A program made the translations under genes and the position numbers. The notes below the pieces were generated by a model, which was not told the DNA's origin, searched no databases, and saw only the letters and a program-made list of their open reading frames with translations. A stretch of DNA of 64,000 nucleotides from the NCBI RefSeq assembly GCF_002715865.1, contig NZ_CP017696.1, forward strand, positions 1,364,001 to 1,428,000, written 5' to 3'. Below are positions 37,943 through 46,726 of the stretch, piece after piece (positions within the stretch are counted from its first letter, which is position 1; each line of letters begins with the position of its first letter). The stretch comes from Bifidobacterium asteroides DSM 20089 (lineage in GTDB: Bacteria; Actinomycetota; Actinomycetes; Actinomycetales; Bifidobacteriaceae).

Positions 37943-39250
37943 TCAGCGAGCTAGGGAGGCGTTGGCCTCGTCGACAAACTGCTTGGCTGCGTCAGCAGCC
38001 TTGATTTTCTTGTAAAGAAGAGACTCCTCCACTTGTGGCAGAGTTTGGGTATTGACCGTGGCGGCAGCAGCGGGGCTTGGCGGATTGATCGTGGATGATT
38101 CCGGGATCACCGTGTCGTTCATGAAGGCCACGACCTTCTTTTCCTCCGGGCTCAACAAGGTGGTTATGGCCTCCAGCGAAGCCTTGGCCACCGGTAGGCC
38201 TCGGTCGGTCAGCATGGCCTTGACTGCCTGCTCGTTATTGGTATAAAAATCAATGTACTTGGCTGCCAGTTCAGGATGTTTGCAGGTCTTTGCAATGACA
38301 AAGAACATGCCTGGCTTGACGTAGTTGGCCTTCTTAAGATTGGCTGAAGGCCATGGCGCCAGCTCCAGGTCCGCATCCTTGTCCGCCTTTTGCAACGCCG
38401 TCAGTTGGGAAGTGAATTTCATCGAAACCCAGGAGCGCCGGGAAGGTTCATTGCCGTAGACCAGAGGATCCTGTTCAACCGAACCGGTCTGGATCTCAGT
38501 GAAGACATCAGGGCCCAGATGCCATCCCTGATCTATGCCGTCTTGGTAGACTTGGAAGTAGGGCTTGATTTCCGCTGCATTCGCCCCCAGCTTCTTGTCC
38601 TCGAAAAGCGTCTTGCCCTGCCCTCTCAGGACATATTCCAACAGTTCCGAAGCTTCATAATACCTGAAGTTGGTCTTATAGCCCGTCTTGTCATGGATGG
38701 TTTTGGACATGGTTTCGAATTCATCCAAGGTCAAGGACTTAGGCATGGTCAGCCCTGCCTGATCCAACACTTTCTTGTTATAAATGAGTGCAGGCGAGGA
38801 GGAACCCAGCGAAAGGGCGTAGTACTTGCCATCCATTTTTCCGGAGTCAAGCACATTCTTGTCGATTCCCTTGGTTCTGATGGTTCCATCCTTCATGTAC
38901 GGACCCAAGTCCAGGAGCTGCCCGTTCTCCACATATTGCTTCAGATAGGAGTAATCCATAGCGACCACATCAGGCATCTGCTTACCGGCCACCTGCGTGG
39001 ACAGCTTCTTCCAGTAATCGTTCCATTCGAAGAAGGAACCCTTGACCTTGACGCCTTTATTGGCCGCCTCGAAAGCTTTGTTGACCTTGGCTTGACGTGC
39101 ATTGCGATCCTGGTTGCCCCACCAGGCCACCGTAAGCTCGCCACCCCCGGCGCTGGAATCGTCCTTCTTGGTTCCACTGCCGCAGGCTGCCAACGACACC
39201 AGCGTCGCACCAATGGTGACAACGGCAAGCAACCGTTTCATGTTCTTCAT
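37943..39250 (-). CDS. Carbohydrate ABC transporter substrate-binding lipoprotein (family 1)
   Basis: A 435-residue family 1 extracellular binding protein. Lipobox LAAC puts the lipidated Cys at residue 23, followed by GSGTKKDDSSAGGGELTVAWWGNQDRNARQAKVNKAFEAANKGVKV, typical of oligosaccharide-binding proteins. AAAGG lies seven bases before the ATG. It is the receptor for the MalF/MalG-type permeases of this locus. No ATPase is encoded here, so a shared MsiK-type ATPase elsewhere is expected, as in many actinobacteria. Confidence 0.93.
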   Translation of the reverse strand: MKNMKRLLAVVTIGATLVSLAACGSGTKKDDSSAGGGELTVAWWGNQDRNARQAKVNKAFEAANKGVKVKGSFFEWNDYWKKLSTQVAGKQMPDVVAMDYSYLKQYVENGQLLDLGPYMKDGTIRTKGIDKNVLDSGKMDGKYYALSLGSSSPALIYNKKVLDQAGLTMPKSLTLDEFETMSKTIHDKTGYKTNFRYYEASELLEYVLRGQGKTLFEDKKLGANAAEIKPYFQVYQDGIDQGWHLGPDVFTEIQTGSVEQDPLVYGNEPSRRSWVSMKFTSQLTALQKADKDADLELAPWPSANLKKANYVKPGMFFVIAKTCKHPELAAKYIDFYTNNEQAVKAMLTDRGLPVAKASLEAITTLLSPEEKKVVAFMNDTVIPESSTINPPSPAAAATVNTQTLPQVEESLLYKKIKAADAAKQFVDEANASLAR

Positions 39251-39346
39251 TGAACTACCTTTCTCTTTACCAGTGGAGCATCAATACCAGCTTTCCACCT
39301 ATGAAAATGGTAGCAAATGTTACGCTAGTTACATTAAAATTGCCAT

Positions 39347-39362
39347 TTATTTCAGAAAATAA
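39347..39362. promoter_or_regulatory. Candidate LacI-family operator before binding-protein gene
   Basis: TTATTTCAGAAAATAA, with six-base perfect arms and a TTTC-N3-AAA core. It sits about 100 bases before the binding-protein start and just past the end of the lacI gene. Confidence 0.4.
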
Positions 39363-39384
39363 CCACAATTACTATGAAATTCTA

Positions 39385-40398
39385 TCAGCGAGACTTAGCT
39401 GAGGGCACTGCCGTGGAATCACGGGTAATCAGCATTTCCGGGATGACCAGCCCTTGGCTTTGGTCGCCACGCAGAGTATCGTCCTCTGCCTGGCCTTCAT
39501 GAAGCATATCCAGCAGAATACGCATTGCAGAGCTGCCCAATCGTTCCTGTCGAACATCCACAGTCGTGAGTCTGGGACGAACCACTCGAGAGAGCACACT
39601 GTTGTCGAAACCAATCAGACTCAGGTCCTCAGGAACTCGAACCCCGCGCTCCAAAAGACCACCCAACAGACCGGTGGCCATCAAATCGTTGAAAACCACG
39701 ATTCCGGTCAGGTCATGCTCCAGCATGACGGCGTCGCAGGCATTGATCCCTCCCCCGTAGGACGGCTCAAAAGGCCCCAGAATCGTACTCTCCAATCCGA
39801 ACTGATCAGCACAAGCAAGAAAAGCCTCTCTGCGCTTCGCATTGGTCCATGACCCTTCGGATCCACCCACGTAGGCCACCCTGCGGTGCCCCAATGAAGC
39901 CATATGCCGCATAGCCTGCACCATACCCTCCCGATCATCGGCACAGGCGGTTGCATACCCCTCCAGCTGACGGGAGACCAGTACAGTCTTGGCGGGATCG
40001 AACCGGGCACGCAGCATGTCAGCCTCGAGCCGAGGGGCTATGACAATCTGCCCGGCAGTGGCGGCAGTCGCACGGTCAACAACCTCGTCCGCATTCTCCA
40101 CATTCAAATCGTCGACAATGAGCTGGCAGGAATGCTGATGAGCCACGGTGAGAAGCCCCTTGAAGAGGTCAGCGAAATAAAAGTTGCCTATATCGGTGAC
40201 CAGAATACCGATGCTCTCCGCTCGAGCTGTAGAGGATCGCCTCGGTGAGCTGCCCGATCGGTAGCCCAAGGTCTGCGCAACAGCCCTGACGCGTTCCCGG
40301 GTCTGACTCTTGACCAATCCGCCGTTAAGGGCACGCGATACCGTGGCAGCCGATACACCCGCTTGCGCCGCAACATCATGAATGGTTGGCTCGCCCAT
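39385..40398 (-). CDS. LacI-family transcriptional regulator
   Basis: A 337-residue repressor. The HTH and hinge are TIHDVAAQAGVSAATVSRALNGG at residues 5-27, followed by a periplasmic-binding-like sensor domain ending VDVRQERLGSSAMRILLDML. ATG 40398 follows GAGGTG at good spacing; an in-frame ATG at 40428 has no ribosome site. It lies inside the transporter cluster and probably controls it and the GH115 gene in response to an oligosaccharide. Confidence 0.92.
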   Translation of the reverse strand: MGEPTIHDVAAQAGVSAATVSRALNGGLVKSQTRERVRAVAQTLGYRSGSSPRRSSTARAESIGILVTDIGNFYFADLFKGLLTVAHQHSCQLIVDDLNVENADEVVDRATAATAGQIVIAPRLEADMLRARFDPAKTVLVSRQLEGYATACADDREGMVQAMRHMASLGHRRVAYVGGSEGSWTNAKRREAFLACADQFGLESTILGPFEPSYGGGINACDAVMLEHDLTGIVVFNDLMATGLLGGLLERGVRVPEDLSLIGFDNSVLSRVVRPRLTTVDVRQERLGSSAMRILLDMLHEGQAEDDTLRGDQSQGLVIPEMLITRDSTAVPSAKSR

Positions 40399-40471
40399 TT
40401 CCATCACCTCGTCTATCCGATCATCCATGGCGAAAGCTTATCAGCAGGAAACCCCGCGGACTGCTACCGAA

Positions 40472-41149
40472 CTACTCGTTCTTTACCAGTACATAGCGCT
40501 TCATCGCAGCCCAGCCAGCCATGTTGCCGACCAATCCCATGAGGACAAAACCGATAACCGGCATGACCGGAACGGTATAGGGAAGACCCAAATAACACAC
40601 TGCAAGAATCCCGGCATCAACAGCCAGCACCAGGGCGGTCGTGGGCAGACAGAGAAAGACCAGCCTCACTGCATTGGCCAATAGTGCGCCCACGCCCAGA
40701 TCAGTAAAGGCGATCATGGGGAACAGATAGATGGAAGCGGATAAAAGAAGCAAAGCAATCACCAAGCAAAGAGCACCCGGAATCGGAGCCATGGGCAACC
40801 CGGACCGTGGATAGAACCATACCCCAAGGATTGCAGCAGCCAGGCCTGCCAGCAGGGACCATCCTGCAGGCAGGGATCTCCTCCACTGACCTGCAAATGC
40901 CTTGCGGAAATGATACAGGGGATAGCAGATACGCCGCTCCAGCATGAGTCCCAGCACCTTGCTCATTGCAGTCAGGGCACAGGGTATGGTGACCACAGGA
41001 AGGCAGGAAACCACAAAAAGCAAATTGATGCCCACCAGACGACCGGCATGCCACCGGAGCACACTCAGCAGGAGCATGGGCCCGTGAGGATTGTTGTCCG
41101 AACGTACGCCGTGTTTATGATCGCCGTAGAAGAAGCCATAGAGATTCAT
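40472..41149 (-). CDS. YesL-family (DUF624) membrane protein
   Basis: A 225-residue protein with five hydrophobic segments. The N-terminal MNLYGFFYGDHKHGVRSDNNP and the internal LVGINLLFVVSCLPVVTIPCALTAM are the DUF624/YesL pattern, a family routinely embedded in plant-glycan ABC import operons. Its role is not established. The start at 41149 excludes an upstream extension that overlaps the permease gene. Confidence 0.85.
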   Translation of the reverse strand: MNLYGFFYGDHKHGVRSDNNPHGPMLLLSVLRWHAGRLVGINLLFVVSCLPVVTIPCALTAMSKVLGLMLERRICYPLYHFRKAFAGQWRRSLPAGWSLLAGLAAAILGVWFYPRSGLPMAPIPGALCLVIALLLLSASIYLFPMIAFTDLGVGALLANAVRLVFLCLPTTALVLAVDAGILAVCYLGLPYTVPVMPVIGFVLMGLVGNMAGWAAMKRYVLVKNE

Positions 41150-41171
41150 AGAGAGCCCATACCCCTTTCGC

Positions 41172-42074
41172 TCATCCCTTAAGGCCCGAAGTGCTGACCC
41201 CCTCCACCAGATAACGCTGGAAGAAGAGGAAAATGAGGATACTGGGCAGGATGGATACGGAGGCCATGGCAAACATGGCTCCGTAATCGGAGCTCGAACT
41301 TGGATCTGCGAATAGCTTCAGCGCCAGGGAGACCGGGTAGCGTTCGGTATCCGATACGTATAGCAAGGCCGAAAGAAAGTCATCCCAACGCCACATGAAG
41401 GAGAATATGCAGCCAGTGACGACCGCAGGGGTGATCAGCGGGCAAACCACACGGAAGAAGATTCCATAGTAAGAACATCCATCCAATTTGGCAGCCTCGT
41501 CCAAGGAACGTGGAATACCATCAATGAAGTTCATGATCAGATAGATGAAGAAGCCCTGAATGGCAAAGCAGTAAGGCACTATCAGCGGTAGGTAGCTGTC
41601 GGTCCAGCCCAATTTCTGATACCAGAGGTATTGGGGCACCATAAGCACCTGGGCAGGAAGCATCATCGACAGGAGCATGGCCACAAATAAGACCCTCCGT
41701 CCGGGGAACCGCAACCGGCTAAGCGCATATGCGACAATGGCCGAAGAGGCTATAGTGCCGACGGTGGCCACAATCGAAATGAACAGAGAGTTGCCGATGT
41801 ATCGCAGGAAGGATGTCCCGGCAAAACCCTTGAAACCGTTGATATAGTTTTCCAGCGTCCAATGAGACGGGATCAGTTGCCCCGAAGTGGCGAGAACAGA
41901 GGCAGTCGGCTTGAAGGAACTCAGCACCATCCAGACGATTGGATAGATCATGAGCAAAGCACAGAGCATAACCACGATGTGATAGAAGACTCTGCGCAGA
42001 GGAAACCCCCTACGCACCCGGGCCGCAGAATCGTGCCGACTGTTGGCATCAGCTGTAATGATGGTCATGATCAA
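41172..42074 (-). CDS. Carbohydrate ABC transporter permease (MalG type)
   Basis: A 300-residue permease with six membrane segments. The ATPase-coupling EAA loop is YLIMNFIDGIPRSLDEAAKLDGCSYYGIFFRVVCPLITPA. A TTG at 42074 directly after the upstream stop has AGGAGG at good spacing; ATG at 42068 is the alternative. It pairs with the MalF-type gene. Confidence 0.93.
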   Translation of the reverse strand: MIMTIITADANSRHDSAARVRRGFPLRRVFYHIVVMLCALLMIYPIVWMVLSSFKPTASVLATSGQLIPSHWTLENYINGFKGFAGTSFLRYIGNSLFISIVATVGTIASSAIVAYALSRLRFPGRRVLFVAMLLSMMLPAQVLMVPQYLWYQKLGWTDSYLPLIVPYCFAIQGFFIYLIMNFIDGIPRSLDEAAKLDGCSYYGIFFRVVCPLITPAVVTGCIFSFMWRWDDFLSALLYVSDTERYPVSLALKLFADPSSSSDYGAMFAMASVSILPSILIFLFFQRYLVEGVSTSGLKG

Positions 42075-43046
42075 TCAGGCCTCCTCGTTGTAGACCCAGA
42101 ACCGTTTTGTCAGGAAAAGCACACCGGTATACAGCCCGATCAGCAAGAGCATGACCCAGGCCATGGCCGCGCCATACCCGGCATGGTAACGGGTGAAGGA
42201 CTCATCGTACATGTAGACCATGTAGAAAAGGGTCGTGTTCCTGGGCTTGCCCTGAGTGATGATGTAGCACTGGGTGAAAGCCAGGAATCCATTGATGGAC
42301 TGCATAACCAGATTGAAAAATATGGTCGGCGTCAATAATGGCAGCGTGATCCGCCAGAACTGATACCACTTGTTGGCGCCGTCAACGCTGGCCGCCTCGT
42401 AGAGCTCACCGGGGATTTGCTTGAGGGATGCCAAAAAGATGAGCATGGACGACCCGAATTGCCAGACCGAAAGGATAATCAAGGTCCAAATAGCCGTGGA
42501 CTCGTTCCCAAGCCAGGCGAAATGGCTGTGTATGCCGAACAAACCGAGGGCCTTGTTGATGACGCCGTCGGCCGCGAACATCTGCTTCCAAAGGATGGCC
42601 ACCGCCACGGATCCCCCCAGGATGGAGGGCAGATAGAAAGCGGCCCTGTAGAAGCCGGAGATGCGCGAATTGCGCAAAAGCAGCATGGCCACCAGCAGGG
42701 CAAAAACCAGCCTGAGCGGGGTGGAAATCAGAGCAAAGAAGAGCGTTACGCCCAGGGACTGCCAGAAAAGCGGGTCCGCAGTGAACATGCGCACGTAATT
42801 GTCCAGTCCAATGAATTTCGGCTCGCCAATGATGTTGTAGTCGGTAAAAGTGTAATAAAGGGAGAGAGCAAGCGGCACTATCAAGAACATCAGAAAGCCG
42901 AAAATGAAAGGGGCGGAGCATACAAGTCCGGCCACTTTCTCACGCTCCAGGAAATTGACAAGCCGACCATGAGGACGAAACCTCAGACCCGGCCCTTCCG
43001 TGGACCCATCGGCAGGAATCTTCCTGCCGACCGCTTCTATGGCCAT
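42075..43046 (-). CDS. Carbohydrate ABC transporter permease (MalF type)
   Basis: A 323-residue permease with six membrane segments. The EAA loop is SLKQIPGELYEAASVDGANKWYQFWRITLPLLTP. ATG 43046 follows AAGGAGG at eight bases; an open extension upstream has no such site. It is the first gene of the importer run, followed without a gap by the MalG-type gene. Confidence 0.93.
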   Translation of the reverse strand: MAIEAVGRKIPADGSTEGPGLRFRPHGRLVNFLEREKVAGLVCSAPFIFGFLMFLIVPLALSLYYTFTDYNIIGEPKFIGLDNYVRMFTADPLFWQSLGVTLFFALISTPLRLVFALLVAMLLLRNSRISGFYRAAFYLPSILGGSVAVAILWKQMFAADGVINKALGLFGIHSHFAWLGNESTAIWTLIILSVWQFGSSMLIFLASLKQIPGELYEAASVDGANKWYQFWRITLPLLTPTIFFNLVMQSINGFLAFTQCYIITQGKPRNTTLFYMVYMYDESFTRYHAGYGAAMAWVMLLLIGLYTGVLFLTKRFWVYNEEA

Positions 43047-43263
43047 AGCGCAACCTCCTTGTATTCGACGCGACATCAGTCGGAAGCCCGTGCGGCACAG
43101 CCGGATCGGCAAACCTCAAAACAGGGATCGTCAGCGATCATTCACCCTTGAATTTTTTGGTTATCGGCTAGAACATCATGGAACTACCCGTTATCACATC
43201 CGGATCGACCGCAACACTGACGACTCTACAACAAAATGAAAACAATGTCATATTCATTCCTAT

Positions 43264-43275
43264 TTTTCATGAAAA
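43264..43275. promoter_or_regulatory. Candidate LacI-family operator before permease genes
   Basis: TTTTCATGAAAA, a perfect 12-bp palindrome with the TTTC-N3-AAA core, about 220 bases upstream of the MalF-type gene in an AT-rich stretch. Confidence 0.4.
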
Positions 43276-43375
43276 TTTCATTTATTACATCATATTGGTG
43301 GGCTTCTATGCCCAACACATGCATAAATCCTCCACCCGGTTCTATTCGACCATACATCCTCTGCCATGAACACAG

Positions 43376-43410
43376 GGGGCCGAATCCTGTGAGTTCTCGA
43401 ATTCGGCCCC
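43376..43410. terminator. GC-rich hairpin downstream of an orphan ORF
   Basis: A 10-bp stem (GGGGCCGAAT / ATTCGGCCCC) with a 15-base loop and no clear T run. It could end minus-strand transcription coming from the ORF at 43480-43686, or insulate the permease operon. Confidence 0.45.
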
Positions 43411-43479
43411 AGGATCATATCCCATGCCGACCATCATCGCGTCCCTACACAAGGCACAAGGTACGAGGCGCCTCTGACC

Positions 43480-43686
43480 CTAGGCGATAACACAGAGACC
43501 GATGGGGTTGTAGTCGCGCATAGGGGATTCAGTCAGAATCAACCACTGCCAGTTTCCACCGAGTCGTTCGCGACCATACATCCGGCGAAGATCCTTCTGG
43601 ATCCTTCCCACTTGGCTGGCCCTATGACCCACATCCGGATCTGCCGCAACCACGGAATCCGGCACACATGGCAACTGGTTCCTCAT
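43480..43686 (-). CDS. Unidentified ORF, possibly a gene remnant
   Basis: 68 codons ending GGNWQWLILTESPMRDYNPIGLCVIA. The frame continues open upstream to about 43777 with protein-like composition but no start codon, and further coding-like sequence occurs in another frame above it. That pattern suggests the 3' end of a frameshifted gene. I do not recognise the family. The remaining parts of 43047-43876 hold only the permease promoter region and the hairpin at 43376. Confidence 0.35.
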   Translation of the reverse strand: MRNQLPCVPDSVVAADPDVGHRASQVGRIQKDLRRMYGRERLGGNWQWLILTESPMRDYNPIGLCVIA

Positions 43687-43876
43687 ACTGGCCGAAGCTT
43701 TATGACCTCTGGATCCTGTTCGAGCCGTAATTCCCGGCCCGTACAGCGTCAGCGGGGACAGGCTTCAGCACCGACCCAGCACGTCCGACTCCATACCCGG
43801 GACCTAACGGTGAAGGTCCTTTTCAATCCGGATACAGCCGCAGGCGAAGACCACCCGTCTCGAAATCCTCCATCGA

Positions 43877-44695
43877 TCATCCTGCCTCAACCACCTGGTA
43901 GGTCAAATCGTGGATGGTCCTGCCAGCCCGAATGCCCTTGCGCTCGAAATTGGTTACGATGCGGCCCTCAAATCGATTCGACTCGGCAAAGTCCCCGTGA
44001 GGCATCTCTTCCGCCAGAGCCGCAGTCCCTTTGCCTACATGGCCCAAAGGCAGCCGAACCGTCCTATCGCCTAAATTGCGCAGGCCCGGATGGTCATCCA
44101 GCACCTCGTGCACATGCAGGGCATAGTCCTCGATATCTGTGGCTATCCGCCAAAGTCCTCCCGTGCGCAGGCATAGCACCACCGCATCGGCCAGGGCAGG
44201 CTGGATCAGCCGACGCTTATGATGCTTGGTCTTGGGCCAGGGATCAGGAAAGAAGGTCCAGAGCTCGTCAATCAGGTTCGTGTCCATGTGCTCCAGCAAA
44301 TCCGGGGCATTGACCTGGGCCAGCCTCAGGTTGGCCAGCCCCTCCTTTCCGGCCATAAGCATAGTGTGGGCCAAACCGGGACGGTAGACCTCCAAGGCCA
44401 GGTAGTTACGTTCAGGATGGCTGCGGGCAGCAGCCACGATGTTCTCGCCCTGGCCAGAGCCGATTTCGATGGTCAACGGCGCTCGCCGCCCCCAGATTCG
44501 ATCAACCGCATCCTGATCCATCTGCAGATTCTGAGCCACCGACAGTGGGGACCCCTGCCCACGCAGATTCAGCATGTAGAGTCCGGAATAGCGCTCCCAG
44601 GCAGCTTCCAGACGGGGACTGAGTCTGCCGGAACGCAGGACGTATGAGACGATGGTCCTTTGACCGGATTTCTGTGGTTGCTCAGTGTTTTTCAC
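43877..44695 (-). CDS. trmB: tRNA (guanine-N7-)-methyltransferase
   Basis: A 272-residue SAM enzyme that methylates G46 of tRNA variable loops. The SAM site is TIEIGSGQGENIVAAARSHPERNYLALEVYRPG, and the catalytic DELWTFFPDPWPKTKHHKRRLIQPALAD is the TrmB signature (FPDPWPKxxHxKRR). The start is GTG at 44695, with AAGG directly before it, which is unusually close. It has an N-terminal extension of about 40 residues. Confidence 0.94.
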   Translation of the reverse strand: MKNTEQPQKSGQRTIVSYVLRSGRLSPRLEAAWERYSGLYMLNLRGQGSPLSVAQNLQMDQDAVDRIWGRRAPLTIEIGSGQGENIVAAARSHPERNYLALEVYRPGLAHTMLMAGKEGLANLRLAQVNAPDLLEHMDTNLIDELWTFFPDPWPKTKHHKRRLIQPALADAVVLCLRTGGLWRIATDIEDYALHVHEVLDDHPGLRNLGDRTVRLPLGHVGKGTAALAEEMPHGDFAESNRFEGRIVTNFERKGIRAGRTIHDLTYQVVEAG

Positions 44696-44754
44696 CCTTC
44701 ATGTATATCCTAAATATAGTGACTGCATGGCCTGTGGCGCGTTTGTTTCCGTGA

Positions 44755-44801
44755 TATACTCAAATTGAAACAAAACAGAACATTTATACTCAAAATTGAA
44801 C
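44755..44801 (+). repeat. Direct repeat with -10-like boxes upstream of galE
   Basis: Two near-identical units 30 bases apart: TATACTCAAATTGAAAC (44755-44771) and TATACTCAAAATTGAAC (44785-44801). Each begins with a TATACT -10-like hexamer. They could be tandem promoters or repeated regulator sites for galE. Confidence 0.5.
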
Positions 44802-44839
44802 ATGATCGCATCTGCGGTATTCAAAGAAAGGCGAGGAAA

Positions 44840-45850
44840 ATGGCCATTCTGGTGACAGGAGGGTGCGGATATATTGGCGCCCACGTGGTCCACGCCCTGC
44901 AGGAGGCAGGCAGGAAGGTCGTCGTGGTTGACGACCTCAGCTATGGCAAGCCCGATCGGATCGGCAATGCTCGTCTTTACGGCGCTGACGTGGCCGCCCC
45001 AGGCGCCGATCAACGCCTGGCTGAGATCATCCAGGAGAACAAGGTCGACTCGATCATTCACTTCGCGGCCCGCAAGCAGGTGGGCGAGTCAGTGGAGAAG
45101 CCCATCTGGTACTACCGGCAGAACCTGAACGGCATGATCAACGTTTTGTCTGCCATGGCAAAGACCGAAGCCAAGAAGCTGGTCTTCTCCAGCTCGGCTG
45201 CAACATACGGCGAGCCTCCGGTCGACGTGGTCCCCGAAGACGTGCAGCCCATGGTCCCCATCAACCCCTACGGCCAAACCAAGCTGGTCGGCGAATGGAT
45301 GGCCCGTGCCTGTGAGCAGCCCTACGGCATTCGCTTCTGCGCCCTGCGCTACTTCAATGTGGCCGGCTGCGGGCCGGTCAGCCTGGAGGACCCGGCCGTC
45401 CTCAACCTGATTCCCATGCTCTTCGACAGGCTGCGGCAGGGCAAGGCACCCGCCATCTTCGGCGACGACTACCCCACCCCCGACGGCACCTGCGTGCGAG
45501 ACTACATCCATGTCTCCGACCTGGCAGACGCCCACATCGCAGCCCTGGATTACCTGGACCGTGACCAGCGCCGCTACGATGCCTTCAATGTGGGCACCGG
45601 CCAGGGCACATCCGTTCGACAGATTGTGGACGAAGTCAAGAAGGTGACGGGTCTGCCCTTCACCGAGGCCATCAAGCCCCGTCGCGCTGGAGACCCGCCG
45701 CATCTGATCGGCGACCCCACCCGGATCAACACCGAGATGGGCTGGCATGCCAAGTACGGCGTCGAAGAAATCGTCGAATCAGCCTGGAAAGCCTGGCAGG
45801 CCAACCCTGCCCACCACATTGACACCGATGGCTGGCAGCAGCAGGACTAG
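44840..45850 (+). CDS. galE: UDP-glucose 4-epimerase
   Basis: A 336-residue extended SDR that interconverts UDP-galactose and UDP-glucose (Leloir and bifid galactose routes). The NAD site is VTGGCGYIGAHVVHAL, the catalytic Tyr/Lys is YGQTKLVGEWM after FSSSAATYGEP, and GTCVRDYIHVSDLADAHIAAL is diagnostic of GalE. ATG 44840 follows AAAGGCGAGG. It is monocistronic, preceded by the repeated promoter-like units. Confidence 0.96.
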   Translation: MAILVTGGCGYIGAHVVHALQEAGRKVVVVDDLSYGKPDRIGNARLYGADVAAPGADQRLAEIIQENKVDSIIHFAARKQVGESVEKPIWYYRQNLNGMINVLSAMAKTEAKKLVFSSSAATYGEPPVDVVPEDVQPMVPINPYGQTKLVGEWMARACEQPYGIRFCALRYFNVAGCGPVSLEDPAVLNLIPMLFDRLRQGKAPAIFGDDYPTPDGTCVRDYIHVSDLADAHIAALDYLDRDQRRYDAFNVGTGQGTSVRQIVDEVKKVTGLPFTEAIKPRRAGDPPHLIGDPTRINTEMGWHAKYGVEEIVESAWKAWQANPAHHIDTDGWQQQD

Positions 45851-45858
45851 GCAGCGAC

Positions 45859-45885
45859 GCGCCGGGGCTTGCATTCCTCCGGCGC
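45859..45885 (+). terminator. Hairpin after galE
   Basis: A 7-bp stem (GCGCCGG / CCGGCGC) eight bases past the stop; no strong T run follows. Confidence 0.5.
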
Positions 45886-45922
45886 TCATGTAAACTTTCC
45901 TCTTGGCTGTTCGAGCAGCCTC

Positions 45923-45996
45923 GGCTCCGTAGCTCAGTTGGTTAGAGCGCCGCCCTGTCACGGCGGAGGTCACCGGTTCAAGTCCGGCCGGAGTCG
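45923..45996 (+). tRNA. tRNA-Asp (GTC)
   Basis: A 74-base cloverleaf. The acceptor is GGCTCCG with CGGAGTC, the D arm GCTCAGTTGGTTAGAGC, the anticodon GTC in CCTGTCAC, and the T arm CCGGTTCAAGTCCGG. Discriminator G, as expected for Asp. Confidence 0.95.
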
Positions 45997-46043
45997 CTGG
46001 GAATGGTCTGGTCCGGTTTGTCCGGGTCTTTTGGACTGTTCAT

Positions 46044-46116
46044 GGCTCTGTAGCTCAGTTGGTAGAGCGAGCGACTGAAAATCGCTAGGTCAACGGTTCG
46101 ATCCCGCTCGGAGCCA
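46044..46116 (+). tRNA. tRNA-Phe (GAA), target of an integrated element
   Basis: A 73-base cloverleaf with encoded CCA following. The acceptor is GGCTCTG with CGGAGCC, the anticodon loop CTGAAAA holds GAA, and the T arm is AACGGTTCGATCCCGCT. Its 3' 21 bases recur at 47358-47378, marking phage integration here. Confidence 0.95.
46095..46115 (+). repeat. attL-type site: 3' end of tRNA-Phe
   Basis: 21 bases from the T arm to the acceptor end of tRNA-Phe, identical to 47358-47378. Identity stops at the base after the acceptor stem (A here, G in the other copy). Confidence 0.8.
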
Positions 46117-46726
46117 CCATAAAATCCCCACTCGCCGGAACGGTGGGCCTGAGGGGTTTCTGCTCTCTCGGTCTTTGCGGTTTGGATCCATCCCAGAGGG
46201 TCCACGACAAGCCGTTGGAAATCCTCATCGGCCTTGCCATTGTCCATGTTGCGTTGCATCTATACATCCTGTGTCATGCTTGGGTTGCTGTGCATCTTGT
46301 CGACTCCTGAAGAACTGCTCCAAGCACACTCACGTACTTGGCCATCCTGCACATCTCCATCGTGCCGGTGCCGAAGTCTACGACTGACCACTTCAGCCTG
46401 CAAGTCCGAATCGAGGGCCACGGCTTGACCGCCGCGAGGTCTTCGAGACCTTCACCGATGACAGGCAAACTGACGACAACAGAATCGAACAGGCCCAATC
46501 TGTTCAAACGCCCGGTACTGCCACCGGCGAACCCCGCCCCGATTCTTAAGGCCTGAAGGAAAGCCGTGGAGCAGGAGGCCACCTGCGTCCCCGGCGAGAT
46601 CGTCCCTGACACGCTCATACTCAAGATGGCCATCGTCGCTCAAGACATCGAGGGCGGTGCCGAACTGGACGGGATCCTGGTCAGGACCAGCAAGATAGAC
46701 GTACTCAGAGAGCAGAACCCGAGGCC

